Shown here one piece after another: positions 53,462 through 63,029 of a DNA stretch of 64,000 bases. The notes beneath the pieces were generated by a model. The model saw only the letters and a list, made by a program, of their open reading frames with translations, had not been told where the DNA came from and searched no databases. Each line of letters begins with the position of its first letter. The stretch's first letter is position 1. Origin of the DNA: Chitinophagaceae bacterium (lineage in GTDB: Bacteria > Bacteroidota > Bacteroidia > Chitinophagales > Chitinophagaceae); assembly GCA_021151685.1 (NCBI GenBank), contig JAGKWS010000007.1:24819-88818 (forward strand), given 5' to 3'. A program made the translations under genes and the position numbers.

Positions 53462-54508
53462 TTACTTTACGGGTTCGGCAAATAGTGGATTTTTTATAAA
53501 AGTACTGTCTGTCAGGGTTTTCAAAAAGTTTACCAGATCGTGTTTCTCATTGTCGGTAATGGCAATACCTGTGGCAAGCGATGGGTCGAGCGTAGGGGAA
53601 GAATAAATACCAGTACGGTAATGTTCTACTACGTCATCCAGTGTTTTTACCTTGCCGTCGTGCATATATGGTGCAGTAACTGCCACATTGCGCAATGATG
53701 GTACTTTGAATTTATACATATCGGCAACATCGCGGGTGATGTGTGCCCGCCCACTGTCGTTCTGCGTACCAGGTTTCAATCCATTGTTTCTGAAAGAGAA
53801 ATCGGACATCAGGGGTTCTTTATGGCAGGTAGCACAGTGTTGTCTGAAGAGCGTAAGACCATTCAATTCCGATGCCGTCATGGTACCGCCCGCTTCGGCT
53901 CGCATATATTTGTCATATTTCGAATCGGCCGATACCATAGCCCCCATAAACTGAGCAAGTGCTCTGAAGATGCGTTGAGAATTAACTGTGTCATTCCCAA
54001 AAGCATTTTCAAAATAGGTACGATAGTCGTTGGCGTTCTTCACACGCTGCACTGCCTCTGCCATTGGTAGTGCCATCTCTACCGGATTCTGAATTGGCGC
54101 AATAGGCTGACTTTCCAGATGATTGACACCACCATCCCAAAAGAATGATGTGTGCCATGCCATATTGGCAAGCCCCGGCGTGTTGCGTGTGCCCAACAAA
54201 TCGTTTACACCATGGCTCAGGTCGTGACCCAATTGTGCAAAACCGGCAAATTGCTGATGACAAGTACCACATGATACAGTACTGTCTTTAGACAACCGAA
54301 CATCGTAGAAGAGTTTTCGGCCCAATACAAATCCATCATACGTCAGTGCATTGTTGGCAAATGTATAAGCTGGTGCTGGCCAACCCTTTGGTACATTGAA
54401 TGAAATTGGTTGCCATTTACCGGGGTCTATTGTTTCTTTTTTACAACTGGCAACCCACATTGCTGCAATGGCAACTGCAACAATTCCTCCAACTACAGTT
54501 TTCTTCAT
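53462..54508 (-). CDS. Di-heme cytochrome c peroxidase (MbnH-like)
   Basis: This 348-residue lipoprotein (VASC, Cys22) has two c-type heme motifs, CGTCH (80-84) and CATCH (225-229), with 'PSLRNVAVTAPYMHDGKVKTLDDVVEHY' of the cytochrome c peroxidase/MauG superfamily. It lies directly downstream of an MbnP-like gene. MbnH/MauG-type di-heme enzymes oxidise a protein residue rather than only hydrogen peroxide, so a modifying role on the partner MbnP is possible. It is expected in the periplasm or at the outer membrane. Confidence 0.92.
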   Translation of the reverse strand: MKKTVVGGIVAVAIAAMWVASCKKETIDPGKWQPISFNVPKGWPAPAYTFANNALTYDGFVLGRKLFYDVRLSKDSTVSCGTCHQQFAGFAQLGHDLSHGVNDLLGTRNTPGLANMAWHTSFFWDGGVNHLESQPIAPIQNPVEMALPMAEAVQRVKNANDYRTYFENAFGNDTVNSQRIFRALAQFMGAMVSADSKYDKYMRAEAGGTMTASELNGLTLFRQHCATCHKEPLMSDFSFRNNGLKPGTQNDSGRAHITRDVADMYKFKVPSLRNVAVTAPYMHDGKVKTLDDVVEHYRTGIYSSPTLDPSLATGIAITDNEKHDLVNFLKTLTDSTFIKNPLFAEPVK

Positions 54509-54541
54509 ATTAAAATTGAACAGTCTGTAAAGTTAATGATT

Positions 54542-55327
54542 TTACAATCCTGAGTATGTTACAGACAGCATGTTGGCATAATTGTTTGCTATCATCTGAG
54601 ATTCTTTGCCTATAGACATCACACCGCTTAACATCGAGAAGTCGATTTCGTAAGGTGTTTTGAATAGCCCATTTACATCGGCAGCAATATGCACGTGGTT
54701 GAATGCATCTTTTTCTACTTTTATAGGCGTAGGAAAATTGAGTGTTACCGTTCTTTGCCCTGCCCACAAGCCAGCATGTCCACCAATGTGGAAGATCAAC
54801 ATATTGTCAACATTGGTAGATTGTGGCGATACACCTTCCATTTTTGCCATTATGTACCCGGTTTTCCACGTCCAAAACATATCATTGGCTGGGTCTAAAG
54901 CACCTGTTTGCGCCCCCGATACATTTCTGGCACTATCAACACCTATCATCAGCGTAACGCTTGTGTAGGTGTCGTATGGTACATTGGTCAGGTCAAAAGA
55001 AAGTGATGAAGTATTTTCCTGTTTCAGCAGATGGTAACTTTCTGTTTCGGTGTAGGTTCTTTTTGCTCCGTTCAGTTTCACATTGGAGATGTAATAATTA
55101 AATACATTCACCTTGAAGCTGTCGCCATTTGGGTTTTTGTACCACTGGTTGCCCAAAGAAAGGTTGGATGAACCTACAACATTAGAAAATTCCAATTTCA
55201 CTTTGCCCACGCCATCGGTACTTGTTGTGTCGGTTGGGTTGGGTGGGTCTTTCTTTACGCAAGAATTGGTAGCGGCTATCAACGAGCCCATTGCTATCAG
55301 TACAGGTATCGTAAATCTTTTCATCAT
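54542..55327 (-). CDS. MbnP-family copper-associated protein
   Basis: This 261-residue lipoprotein (lipobox NSC, Cys23) matches MbnP proteins: 'VNVFNYYISNVKL', 'LLKQENTSSLSFDLTNVPYDTY', 'LMIGVDSARNVSGAQTGALDPANDMFWTWKTGYIMAKMEG', and 'LIFHIGGHAG' followed by 'HVHIAADVN'. MbnP binds copper and, with the di-heme protein MbnH, carries an oxidised Trp (kynurenine) in methanotrophs. Here it occurs with its MbnH-like partner but no methanobactin genes. Its start overlaps the upstream stop by ATGA. Confidence 0.88.
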   Translation of the reverse strand: MMKRFTIPVLIAMGSLIAATNSCVKKDPPNPTDTTSTDGVGKVKLEFSNVVGSSNLSLGNQWYKNPNGDSFKVNVFNYYISNVKLNGAKRTYTETESYHLLKQENTSSLSFDLTNVPYDTYTSVTLMIGVDSARNVSGAQTGALDPANDMFWTWKTGYIMAKMEGVSPQSTNVDNMLIFHIGGHAGLWAGQRTVTLNFPTPIKVEKDAFNHVHIAADVNGLFKTPYEIDFSMLSGVMSIGKESQMIANNYANMLSVTYSGL

Positions 55328-55716
55328 TTATCTTCTTTAGTACACATTCCGGAAATCTCGTGAAAAGTATCGTGAACAATATTGAATTGTTTCATGACAG
55401 TAGGCGTTTGCTCTTCCCTTACAACAAGCGCATTCAGTTTGTCGGTCTCTTTTTCCAGCCTTTTCAAGGTGGTTCTCAACTGTTCGTTGTCTACTGCCTG
55501 TGGCACGGGTAGTTTGTTTATCAGTTTTGCATTTTGATACAACTCATGAGACCTACTGCGAATCGGCGACATATCGCCTTTTTCAGCTGGTTTGAATGTT
55601 TCAGTTAGTACAGATTGAAAATTCTTCATTTGAGGCCAGTTGTCAAATTTTACCTGTGCAAATGACAATCCGGCACCGAGCATCGCACAAACGAGCAGAA
55701 GTAAACCCTTTTTCAT
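55324..55716 (-). CDS. Small secreted helical protein heading MbnP operon
   Basis: This 130-residue protein has a signal peptide (MKKGLLLLVCAMLGAGLSFAQ) and a helical mature part with conserved-looking 'PIRSRSHELYQNAKLI' and 'FNIVHDTFHEISGMCTKE'. The pattern of spaced His and Glu residues suggests metal or heme binding, but no motif is conclusive. It overlaps the MbnP gene in ATGA and heads the four-gene unit. Confidence 0.75.
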   Translation of the reverse strand: MKKGLLLLVCAMLGAGLSFAQVKFDNWPQMKNFQSVLTETFKPAEKGDMSPIRSRSHELYQNAKLINKLPVPQAVDNEQLRTTLKRLEKETDKLNALVVREEQTPTVMKQFNIVHDTFHEISGMCTKEDK

Positions 55717-56142
55717 ATATTGTTACTCAGTTAAGCAATGATATTTCTGTATATCTGCAATTGTAGACTACATACAAACCACTAAGTTAACGAGTATAGT
55801 TGTGTGCAGCAGAATATTTTTGTTAAAATGCAGACATCCTGATGATAATCAGTTGCCACAGAGATGATGGCAACAGGCCGTAAACCATATCATTCATTCT
55901 ATTCCATGTGTGCCGCATTGCGGAAATAGGTAAGTGATTTGTCAATCACAGTTTGCGCACTATGTATAAATTAAATATAACAATAAGTTATTGTGTGATT
56001 TGTTTCGCCACTTTTATATAAAAACATCAGTTGTGGGAAAATTGCTATATGCGCTTGCATGTTTTGTTTCCATTGGGGTGCCTTGTTTTTGTACATTTGC
56101 GCGCGCATCGCATGGTAATGTGGTGGTCATCATTCAACTTTT
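55717..56142. other. Divergent intergenic region before leuS
   Basis: No gene is seen in these 426 bases. A small stem gttgcca (55852-55858) / tggcaac (55868-55874) is present. The -7 element of leuS is at 56092-56099; for the minus-strand operon only a weak TATCATTG (55734-55741) lies upstream. Confidence 0.5.
56092..56099 (+). promoter_or_regulatory. -7 promoter element of leuS
   Basis: TACATTTG, about 43 bases before the ATG; a TTG at 56073-56075 gives a 16-base spacer, slightly short. Confidence 0.55.
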
Positions 56143-58944
56143 ATGGAATACAATTTTTCGGAGATAGAAAAACGCTGGAAACAGTATTGGGAAGACAACC
56201 AAACTTACAAAGTAGATAATAGTAGCAATAAGCCAAAGTGCTACGTGTTGGATATGTTTCCATACCCCAGTGGTGCAGGGTTGCATGTTGGGCATCCTCT
56301 TGGGTATATAGCGTCTGATATTTATGCACGCTACAAGCGTCAGCGAGGGTACAATGTGTTGCACCCAATGGGGTACGACGCTTTTGGCCTGCCTGCCGAG
56401 CAATATGCAATAGAAACGGGGCAACATCCGGCCCATACAACCGAGATAAACATTGCCCGCTACCGCGAGCAACTGGACAATATTGGTTTCTGCTACGACT
56501 GGTCTCGCGAGGTGCGTACATCAGACCCTTCCTATTACAAATGGACACAATGGATATTTTTACAATTATTCCATAGCTGGTTCGACAGGGTACAACAAAA
56601 AGCAAGACCCATTGCCCATCTGATACAAATATTTGAAACAGATGGTAATGAACATCATACTTGTCCAGGTGATGCAGGGCGTAGTTTTACATCGGCTGAA
56701 TGGAAATCTTATACCGAAAAAGAACGTCGTGAGGTGCTTATGCATTACCGCCTTGCCTATCAGGGGCATGCGCAGGTATGGTGGTGCGAAGCTCTGGGTA
56801 CCGTTTTGGCCAATGACGAGGTGGTGAATGGTGTATCGGAACGCGGTGGGCATCCCGTAGAGCGCAAAATGATGCGGCAGTGGTTTTTGCGTATCACCGA
56901 GTATGCCGACAGATTGCTGACCGGATTGGATACACTGGAGTGGACAGATGCCATGAAAGAGATGCAGCGCAACTGGATAGGGAAGAGTAGTGGTGCTACA
57001 GTACGTTTTGCCATAGAGGGACATGAAAATAGCACTGTTACAGTGTTTACAACCCGACCTGACACAATTTTTGGTGTAGACTTTCTGGTGCTGGCACCCG
57101 AACACGACCTACTGGCTACAATAGTAACAAGTGATGCACTGGCCAATATAGCACAATACCAGAGTTATGTAAAAAGTCGGTCTGAACGGGAACGCATGAG
57201 TGAGGTGAAACAAGTAACGGGTTGTTTTACAGGTGCCTATGCGTTGCATCCTTTTACTGGTAAAAGGGTGCCCATATGGACATCGGAATATGTGCTGATA
57301 GGGTATGGTACCGGTGCAATAATGGCAGTGCCTGGCGGCGACGACCGCGATCATGCATTTGCGAAACATTTTGAAATACCAGTTACAAACATATTTGGCG
57401 ATAATTACACTGGCGAGTCGGCATGGAGCGAAAAAAGTGGATTGTTGCACAACAGCGATTTCGTAACAGGCATGACCATTGCCGATGCTGCTGAAACCAT
57501 AATAAATGCGCTTGAGAAGAATGGTAGCGGCACCAGAAAGGTAAATTATCGGTTGAGAGATGCAGGATTCAGTCGGCAGCGTTATTGGGGCGAACCATTC
57601 CCGGTTGTTTATGATACCGATGGTATTGCATACGGTACCGATGAGGAAGTGGTGGCAAAACACAATGGTTTGGGCACATTGCCGGTTACTTTGCCACACG
57701 TTGGCACGTATAGCCCCGGGCCAGAAGGGCAAGGACCGTTGGCCAATGTTACCGAATGGCTGCATACGCCTGCCGGTACCCGCGAAACCAATACAATGCC
57801 TGGATATGCTGGTAGCAGTTGGTACTTCCTTCGTTATATGGACCCCGGAAACGACGTGGAATTTGCAAGTAGGGAGGCTACAGATTATTGGCAACAGGTA
57901 GACCTGTATATAGGCGGTACCGAACATGCTGTAGGGCATTTGCTTTATAGCCGTATGTGGACCAAGGCATTGCACGATTTGGGGCATATTGGCTTTGATG
58001 AGCCTTTCCGTAAGTTAGTCAATCAGGGTATGATACAAGGTAGCTCTCGGTTGGTATACCGTATCAATAACAGCAACACATTTGTTACTGCCGAACGTAG
58101 AAAAGAATATGAGGTAACCCCATTGCATGTAGATGTTAATATTGTTGATGGCATTACATTAAACATTGATGAATTTAGGCAATGGAGAGCAGAATATGCT
58201 AATGCTGAGTTTGTCTTGAATGATAGTGGAACCTTTACTTGTGGCACCGAAGTAGAAAAAATGAGCAAACGCTACTACAACGTGGTGAACCCCGATGTAA
58301 TAGTAGCCCAGTACGGGGCCGATACCTTCCGTATGTACGAGATGTTTCTTGGCCCTATAGAAGTGAGCAAGCCATGGGATACGAAGGGTATAGAAGGGGT
58401 AAACCGTTTTCTGCGCAAATTGTGGCGTTTATTTGCCGACGAGAAAAACGGATGGTGCATTACCAACGAAACACCGATTGCCGACGAATGGCGCGCACTG
58501 CATAAAACCATCAAAAAGATTGGTGATGATGTAGAGCGGTTCTCATTTAACACAGCAGTAAGTCAGTTTATGATATGTGTGAATGAGCTCACTACACTTG
58601 GTTGCCACAAACGCGCCATATTGGAGCCACTTGCCACCATGCTTTCCTCTTTTGCCCCACACATGGCCGAAGAATTGTGGCAAAATGGATTGGGCCACAA
58701 AGGCACAGTTTTGGATGCTGCATTCCCTGAATATGATGAGCGTCTTGTAGCAGAGACAAGTATTACCTACCCGGTAATGGTGAACGGTAAAAAGAGAGCA
58801 GAACTATCTTTTGCCGCAGAGGTAACACAGGCCGATGTAGAACAGGCCGTAATAGCTGATGCATCTGTTCAGAAATGGTTGGAAGGAAAAGAGCCGAAGA
58901 AAATAATATTTGTAAAAGGCAAAATGGTAAATGTGGTAGCGTAG
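56143..58944 (+). CDS. leuS: Leucyl-tRNA synthetase
   Basis: This 933-residue class I synthetase charges tRNA-Leu. HIGH-type motif HVGH is at 48-51, the CP1 editing domain spans about 220-430 with 'TTRPDTIFGVDFLVLAPEH', and KMSKR is at 706-710. The C-terminal anticodon and zinc regions follow ('ALEPLATMLSSFAPHMAEELW'). Two tRNA-Leu genes lie elsewhere in this window. Single-gene unit by appearance. Confidence 0.97.
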   Translation: MEYNFSEIEKRWKQYWEDNQTYKVDNSSNKPKCYVLDMFPYPSGAGLHVGHPLGYIASDIYARYKRQRGYNVLHPMGYDAFGLPAEQYAIETGQHPAHTTEINIARYREQLDNIGFCYDWSREVRTSDPSYYKWTQWIFLQLFHSWFDRVQQKARPIAHLIQIFETDGNEHHTCPGDAGRSFTSAEWKSYTEKERREVLMHYRLAYQGHAQVWWCEALGTVLANDEVVNGVSERGGHPVERKMMRQWFLRITEYADRLLTGLDTLEWTDAMKEMQRNWIGKSSGATVRFAIEGHENSTVTVFTTRPDTIFGVDFLVLAPEHDLLATIVTSDALANIAQYQSYVKSRSERERMSEVKQVTGCFTGAYALHPFTGKRVPIWTSEYVLIGYGTGAIMAVPGGDDRDHAFAKHFEIPVTNIFGDNYTGESAWSEKSGLLHNSDFVTGMTIADAAETIINALEKNGSGTRKVNYRLRDAGFSRQRYWGEPFPVVYDTDGIAYGTDEEVVAKHNGLGTLPVTLPHVGTYSPGPEGQGPLANVTEWLHTPAGTRETNTMPGYAGSSWYFLRYMDPGNDVEFASREATDYWQQVDLYIGGTEHAVGHLLYSRMWTKALHDLGHIGFDEPFRKLVNQGMIQGSSRLVYRINNSNTFVTAERRKEYEVTPLHVDVNIVDGITLNIDEFRQWRAEYANAEFVLNDSGTFTCGTEVEKMSKRYYNVVNPDVIVAQYGADTFRMYEMFLGPIEVSKPWDTKGIEGVNRFLRKLWRLFADEKNGWCITNETPIADEWRALHKTIKKIGDDVERFSFNTAVSQFMICVNELTTLGCHKRAILEPLATMLSSFAPHMAEELWQNGLGHKGTVLDAAFPEYDERLVAETSITYPVMVNGKKRAELSFAAEVTQADVEQAVIADASVQKWLEGKEPKKIIFVKGKMVNVVA

Positions 58945-59066
58945 CATTTGTTTCTTCTGGGGTTATTCATTGTTTTTGACACTTGTGCTTGTGCTTGTTT
59001 TTATATATTTTTCTTTTTTGCTTTTTCAATCGTTAGTTTTTAATTAGTTTTTCAGCTAGCTATAGA

Positions 59067-59074
59067 TATATTTG
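59067..59074 (+). promoter_or_regulatory. -7 promoter element of methyltransferase pair
   Basis: TATATTTG, 35 bases before the ATG at 59109. Confidence 0.5.
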
Positions 59075-59108
59075 CATCATAGAGTTATGTACTTTGTGTC
59101 TTATAGCT

Positions 59109-59858
59109 ATGGAGAAATTTGTTGATTGGCAAACTTTTTGGAAGGAGTGGCGAAATATACCAGCTGAGTCGGAGTATGACCTATATTTTCAGGTGGCGAA
59201 AACTGTTAACAGCAAGCCCATGGATCGTGAGTTGTTTGATATTATCAACAGCTACATAGTAGGGGCGTTGAATTTGCAACCTGCTGACGTGCTGATAGAA
59301 TTGTGTTGCGGAAACGGTTTGTGTACATACGAGTTGGCCAAAAGCGTGAAAGAAGTTGTAGCAATTGACTTTTCGCCACACCTTATAGCTGATGCAAAGA
59401 AATTTAAGTCTGCGTCGAATATAAAGTACTTGCAGTCTGATGTTATCGGTTTTTTGCAGACGTATAAGCCCGATAAGCATGACGGTACTGTAAAATGCCT
59501 GATGAACGATTCGTTGGCTTATTTTGTTCCCCAACAGTTGCAAGATATATTAGCCAGTATTAATTTATTTTCGGGGCGAAATTTCGAAATGTTAATTCGT
59601 GGAGTTCCCAATGATGAATTGAAGTGGAACTATTATGATACTGAGGCCAGAAAAAATCGTTACCATCAGTTGGTTGAAGAGAATGATATTACAAATGATG
59701 GTATAGGAAGATGGTGGAAACCGTCTGAGATTATGGATGTCTGCAATGAGCTTGGTTTGCTATGTAGTATTAGTGATCAGGAACAATCAATTACAAATTA
59801 TCGAATGGATGTATTCGTTCATGCCCACAATTCAAATATAAAAGATGCCATTTATTAA
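59109..59858 (+). CDS. Class I SAM-dependent methyltransferase, copy 1
   Basis: This 249-residue protein is a Rossmann-fold methyltransferase with SAM motif I 'LIELCCGNGLCTYEL' (about 63-77), the acidic 'VAIDFS' motif II and 'KYLQSDVIGFL'. The substrate cannot be told. It overlaps the second copy by 14 bases (59845-59858) and is clearly its paralogue, with shared 'RWW', 'NDGIGRWW' and 'NYRMDVFV' elements. Base composition is A/T-rich compared with leuS, consistent with acquisition. Confidence 0.9.
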   Translation: MEKFVDWQTFWKEWRNIPAESEYDLYFQVAKTVNSKPMDRELFDIINSYIVGALNLQPADVLIELCCGNGLCTYELAKSVKEVVAIDFSPHLIADAKKFKSASNIKYLQSDVIGFLQTYKPDKHDGTVKCLMNDSLAYFVPQQLQDILASINLFSGRNFEMLIRGVPNDELKWNYYDTEARKNRYHQLVEENDITNDGIGRWWKPSEIMDVCNELGLLCSISDQEQSITNYRMDVFVHAHNSNIKDAIY

Positions 59859-60612
59859 CACCGAAAATAATATATTTAAAGTGAATTGGTTGGATTATTG
59901 GAGGAATTACCTCAGAGACAAACATGGAAAAACGGATGTGTCTTCCGAAGATGATTTGTATCTACAGGTGGCCCGTACCATAAATAGAAGGCCAATAGAC
60001 AAACTCTCGTTCGACCGTATTGTTGATAGCATAAAATATGGACTTGATTTACAACTATCTGATGTGCTTGTCGATTTGTGCTGTGGGAATGGTTTGTTCA
60101 CTTATGAATTGAAGGACAAAGTATCGAGGATTATTGCAGTTGATTTTGCTGATGAGATAATTGATACAGCCAGAAAGTTAAAACCTGCTTACAATATTGA
60201 TTATTGTTTGAAAGACGTGCAATGCTTTTTGCGTGAATTTCGTACACGGTTTCCTGGAGTATGCCCACAGAAGTATCTGATGAATGATTCTATAGCATAT
60301 TTTTCGGTAGATGATATAAGAGACATGCTTCAATCTATGAAGCAAATATCTGTCAATGGTTTTGTAGCTTCATTTCGTGGTGCACCCAACAACGATCTGA
60401 AATGGAACTACTACACTACAGACGAATGGAAGCAGAAATATATGAAAAGTGTTGAAAACGGCGACCAAACCCACGATGGTTTGGGGCGTTGGTGGCAAAT
60501 GGTAGACATTGAAATATTATGTCAGGATTTGGGGTTGAAATGTTTGCTCAAAGACCAACCACATTATCTGAGCAATTACCGCACCGACATCACAATTTGG
60601 TACACACCGTAG
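59845..60612 (+). CDS. Class I SAM-dependent methyltransferase, copy 2
   Basis: This 255-residue methyltransferase is paralogous to the gene before it. Motif I is 'DLCCGNGLFTYEL' (about 78-90), followed by 'IAVDFADEIIDTARKL' and 'MNDSIAYF', the last shared with 'LMNDSLAYF' in copy 1. The start is within the 3' end of copy 1 (14-base overlap), so the two are translationally coupled and may act on one substrate in sequence or as a heterodimer (inference). Confidence 0.9.
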   Translation: MPFINTENNIFKVNWLDYWRNYLRDKHGKTDVSSEDDLYLQVARTINRRPIDKLSFDRIVDSIKYGLDLQLSDVLVDLCCGNGLFTYELKDKVSRIIAVDFADEIIDTARKLKPAYNIDYCLKDVQCFLREFRTRFPGVCPQKYLMNDSIAYFSVDDIRDMLQSMKQISVNGFVASFRGAPNNDLKWNYYTTDEWKQKYMKSVENGDQTHDGLGRWWQMVDIEILCQDLGLKCLLKDQPHYLSNYRTDITIWYTP

Positions 60613-60706
60613 TGCCTTACATCCTTTTTTGCACTGCCACAATCCCCACACAACTAATGGTTGCGAATAATTGGAGGGATTGCAGCAGTTTTTTTGCTTT
60701 TTAGCA

Positions 60707-61183
60707 TCATAGCATCAGGTCATCTTTTTCGCCAGCTTCATAGCCTGTATCTTCCAGCAGATTACCACCATCGGCAGCGGCTGTGGCCAGTTGGTCGCAG
60801 CGGTTGTTCCATTTATTATCAGCATGTCCTTTTACCCATACAAGACGTACGCGGTGCTTGCGATATTCCTGAATAAATTCCCGCCACAGGTCTGCGTTTT
60901 TTTTGCCCGCAAATCCTTTCTTTAACCAGCCCCAAAGCCATTTTTTTTCTACAGCATTTACCACATAGCTCGAGTCGGTGTAGACTGTAATATCCAATCC
61001 TTCGCGTTTTAGTAGCCTTAGTGCGGCAATTACGGCCATCAGCTCCATACGGTTATTGGTAGTATGGCGGTAACCTTGCGATATTTCTTTAATGTTGTTA
61101 CCCCAAAAAAGTACAGCACCGTAGCCACCATTGCCCGGGTTGCCGCGTGATGCACCATCGGTATAAATAATGAGTTGAGACAA
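60707..61183 (-). CDS. rnhA: Ribonuclease HI
   Basis: This RNase H1 degrades RNA of RNA/DNA hybrids. The DEDD residues are visible: Asp in 'YTDGASRGNPGNGGYGAVL', Glu in 'RMELMAVIAAL', Asp in 'TDSSYVV' and Asp in 'GHADNKWNNRCDQLA'. I place the start at TTG 61181-61183 ('SQLIIYTDGAS'), giving 158 residues; an ATG at 61243 would add 20 residues of unlikely composition. The tail 'EAGEKDDLML' is short and acidic. Confidence 0.92.
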   Translation of the reverse strand: MSQLIIYTDGASRGNPGNGGYGAVLFWGNNIKEISQGYRHTTNNRMELMAVIAALRLLKREGLDITVYTDSSYVVNAVEKKWLWGWLKKGFAGKKNADLWREFIQEYRKHRVRLVWVKGHADNKWNNRCDQLATAAADGGNLLEDTGYEAGEKDDLML

Positions 61184-61279
61184 GTAATAATCGTTGAATG
61201 AACCCGCAATGATACAACAAAAGATGCGTGTCTCCTGCAACAAAACGTCTGTTTCTATAGTTGCGGTACAGTCATATTG

Positions 61280-62083
61280 TTACCAGTCGCGCCGTTGCAA
61301 TAGTACACGGCAGCTTATGTAGTATATGCTACACCATACTACTGAAGCCGCCATAAAAGTTTGGTAGCTTATTTTATTGGCTTGCTCCATCAATCTCTTT
61401 GTCATCATTATCATAGGGAAGGGTAGTAACTCATCGCTACTTTGCAGTGGTAGCAAGTTGCCCCATGGTGTGTCCATATAGCTGTTTACTTCACTTTTTA
61501 TAATGTATTCCAGAATAAGTGCATACAGAATATACAGACCTACAGCCAAGCCACTGCGACTAACCATAAAACCCAGCAACATGGCAAACCCCATGTAGTT
61601 GATACTGAGTATAAAAAAAGATCCTATTGGTTGTATTTGTGCATACAGTTTATCTAAGCTTCCCGAATAATGCCCGCCAAACACAATGCCCATCAGCCAC
61701 ATGTGTATGGTTGTGTATACCGATAATAGCAGTACCAATAATGCCTTGCTGTGCAGGGCTTGAGTTCGTGTCAAACCATCTATCAGGTTTTGTCTGCCTG
61801 TTCTGTAACTGAATTCATTAGTCACCAGAATAATAACAAGTATGCCCGGGAAAATGATAAATATACTCCCCCAGTAGCCAAGATTGCTCCATACCTCGGG
61901 GAAGGTATAGGCCATATTTAGTAGATTAATGCCGTTTTTGCCACTACCACCCAGTGTAATAGTACCATTGGCTATCCCGTAATTGAGGAATGGCAACAAT
62001 ACGGTGTACATCCCTAACAGTATCCAGAATGTAGTATACCGTTTTATCTTCAGCCACTCTATATGCATCAATGTGTTTCTCAT
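61280..62083 (-). CDS. ABC transporter permease
   Basis: This 267-residue integral membrane protein has six membrane segments, starting 'MHIEWLKIKRYTTFWILLGMY'. It is of the ABC-2 type and is paired with the ATPase gene 13 bases upstream. The substrate is unknown; a stress or lantibiotic-type efflux system is possible but not shown. Confidence 0.88.
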   Translation of the reverse strand: MRNTLMHIEWLKIKRYTTFWILLGMYTVLLPFLNYGIANGTITLGGSGKNGINLLNMAYTFPEVWSNLGYWGSIFIIFPGILVIILVTNEFSYRTGRQNLIDGLTRTQALHSKALLVLLLSVYTTIHMWLMGIVFGGHYSGSLDKLYAQIQPIGSFFILSINYMGFAMLLGFMVSRSGLAVGLYILYALILEYIIKSEVNSYMDTPWGNLLPLQSSDELLPFPMIMMTKRLMEQANKISYQTFMAASVVWCSIYYISCRVLLQRRDW

Positions 62084-62096
62084 AAATGTGGGTAGC

Positions 62097-62987
62097 TTAG
62101 GTGGTAAGTTCCATAAATCGGGTTTCCAGACTTTTTCTTTTCAAGGCCAGATGAGACAGTGTAATGCCGGCATTGGCACATAGCTCATTTATATGTGCTG
62201 GGGTAACGTGGTGGGCAGGTATCACCTGTAGCATACTGCCCACAGTTTGTACTGAAACTATGGCTTGTTGTGTACCCAGAAATGCCGTCAGATGTTCCAT
62301 GTCCTCTGCGGCCAATTCTATTTCATCTTCATTTCGCAGGGTATCGGCTACAGGGCCATGTACCAGCAAGTTGCCGTATTTCAGTATGGCCACATGGGTA
62401 CACACCCGTTCCACCTCGGCCAGTAAATGGCTGGCTATGATTATTGTTAGTCCCTGCTGGTGTAGCTGCAGAATCAGCTCGCGTATTTCAGCAATGCCCG
62501 CAGGGTCCAGACCGTTGGTGGGCTCGTCCAGTACCAGTATTTCGGGTTGGCCCAATAGTGTAGCAGCAATAGCCAGTCGTTGTTTCATACCCAGCGAGTA
62601 GGTACTGAACTTGCTATGCTGGCGTTGTGCCAGTCCGGTTAGTTTCAGTACCCTTTGTCTGTCATCGGCACCACGCCCCCGAATAGAAGCGGTGATTTCC
62701 AAATTGTTGTAGGCCGATAAATAATGGTAGAAGTTTGGGGTTTCTAACAATGCACCTATGCGTCGTCTTGCATCCTGCTGCTGAATGCCGCCCATCCAGT
62801 CGAAGCTGCCACTATCTGGCCGTAATATACCCAAAACTGTACCCAGAAGGGTTGTCTTGCCACTTCCATTAGGGCCAAGAATGCCAAAAACACTTCCGGC
62901 AGGTACATCAAAAGATACATTGTTCAATGCCTTTAGCTTTCCATAAGACCGCGAAAGGTTTTTTAGTGACAAAATAGTACTGCTCAC
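62097..62987 (-). CDS. ABC transporter ATP-binding protein
   Basis: This 296-residue ATPase has Walker A GPNGSGKTT (38-46), signature 'YSLGMKQRLA', Walker B 'LVLDEPTNGLDPAG' and the His-loop 'IIASHLLAEVER'. It partners the permease downstream. The gene lies 42 bases after the unknown secreted-protein gene, so all three may be co-transcribed. Confidence 0.94.
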   Translation of the reverse strand: MSSTILSLKNLSRSYGKLKALNNVSFDVPAGSVFGILGPNGSGKTTLLGTVLGILRPDSGSFDWMGGIQQQDARRRIGALLETPNFYHYLSAYNNLEITASIRGRGADDRQRVLKLTGLAQRQHSKFSTYSLGMKQRLAIAATLLGQPEILVLDEPTNGLDPAGIAEIRELILQLHQQGLTIIIASHLLAEVERVCTHVAILKYGNLLVHGPVADTLRNEDEIELAAEDMEHLTAFLGTQQAIVSVQTVGSMLQVIPAHHVTPAHINELCANAGITLSHLALKRKSLETRFMELTT

Positions 62988-63029
62988 AGCATGTGTGTTG
63001 TAGGTGTAGGTAAAGGTCCGTTAAAGTAC

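Noticed and set aside
57109..57987. 292-residue minus-strand frame inside leuS
   Set aside because: Antisense shadow of the editing-domain region; no family resemblance.
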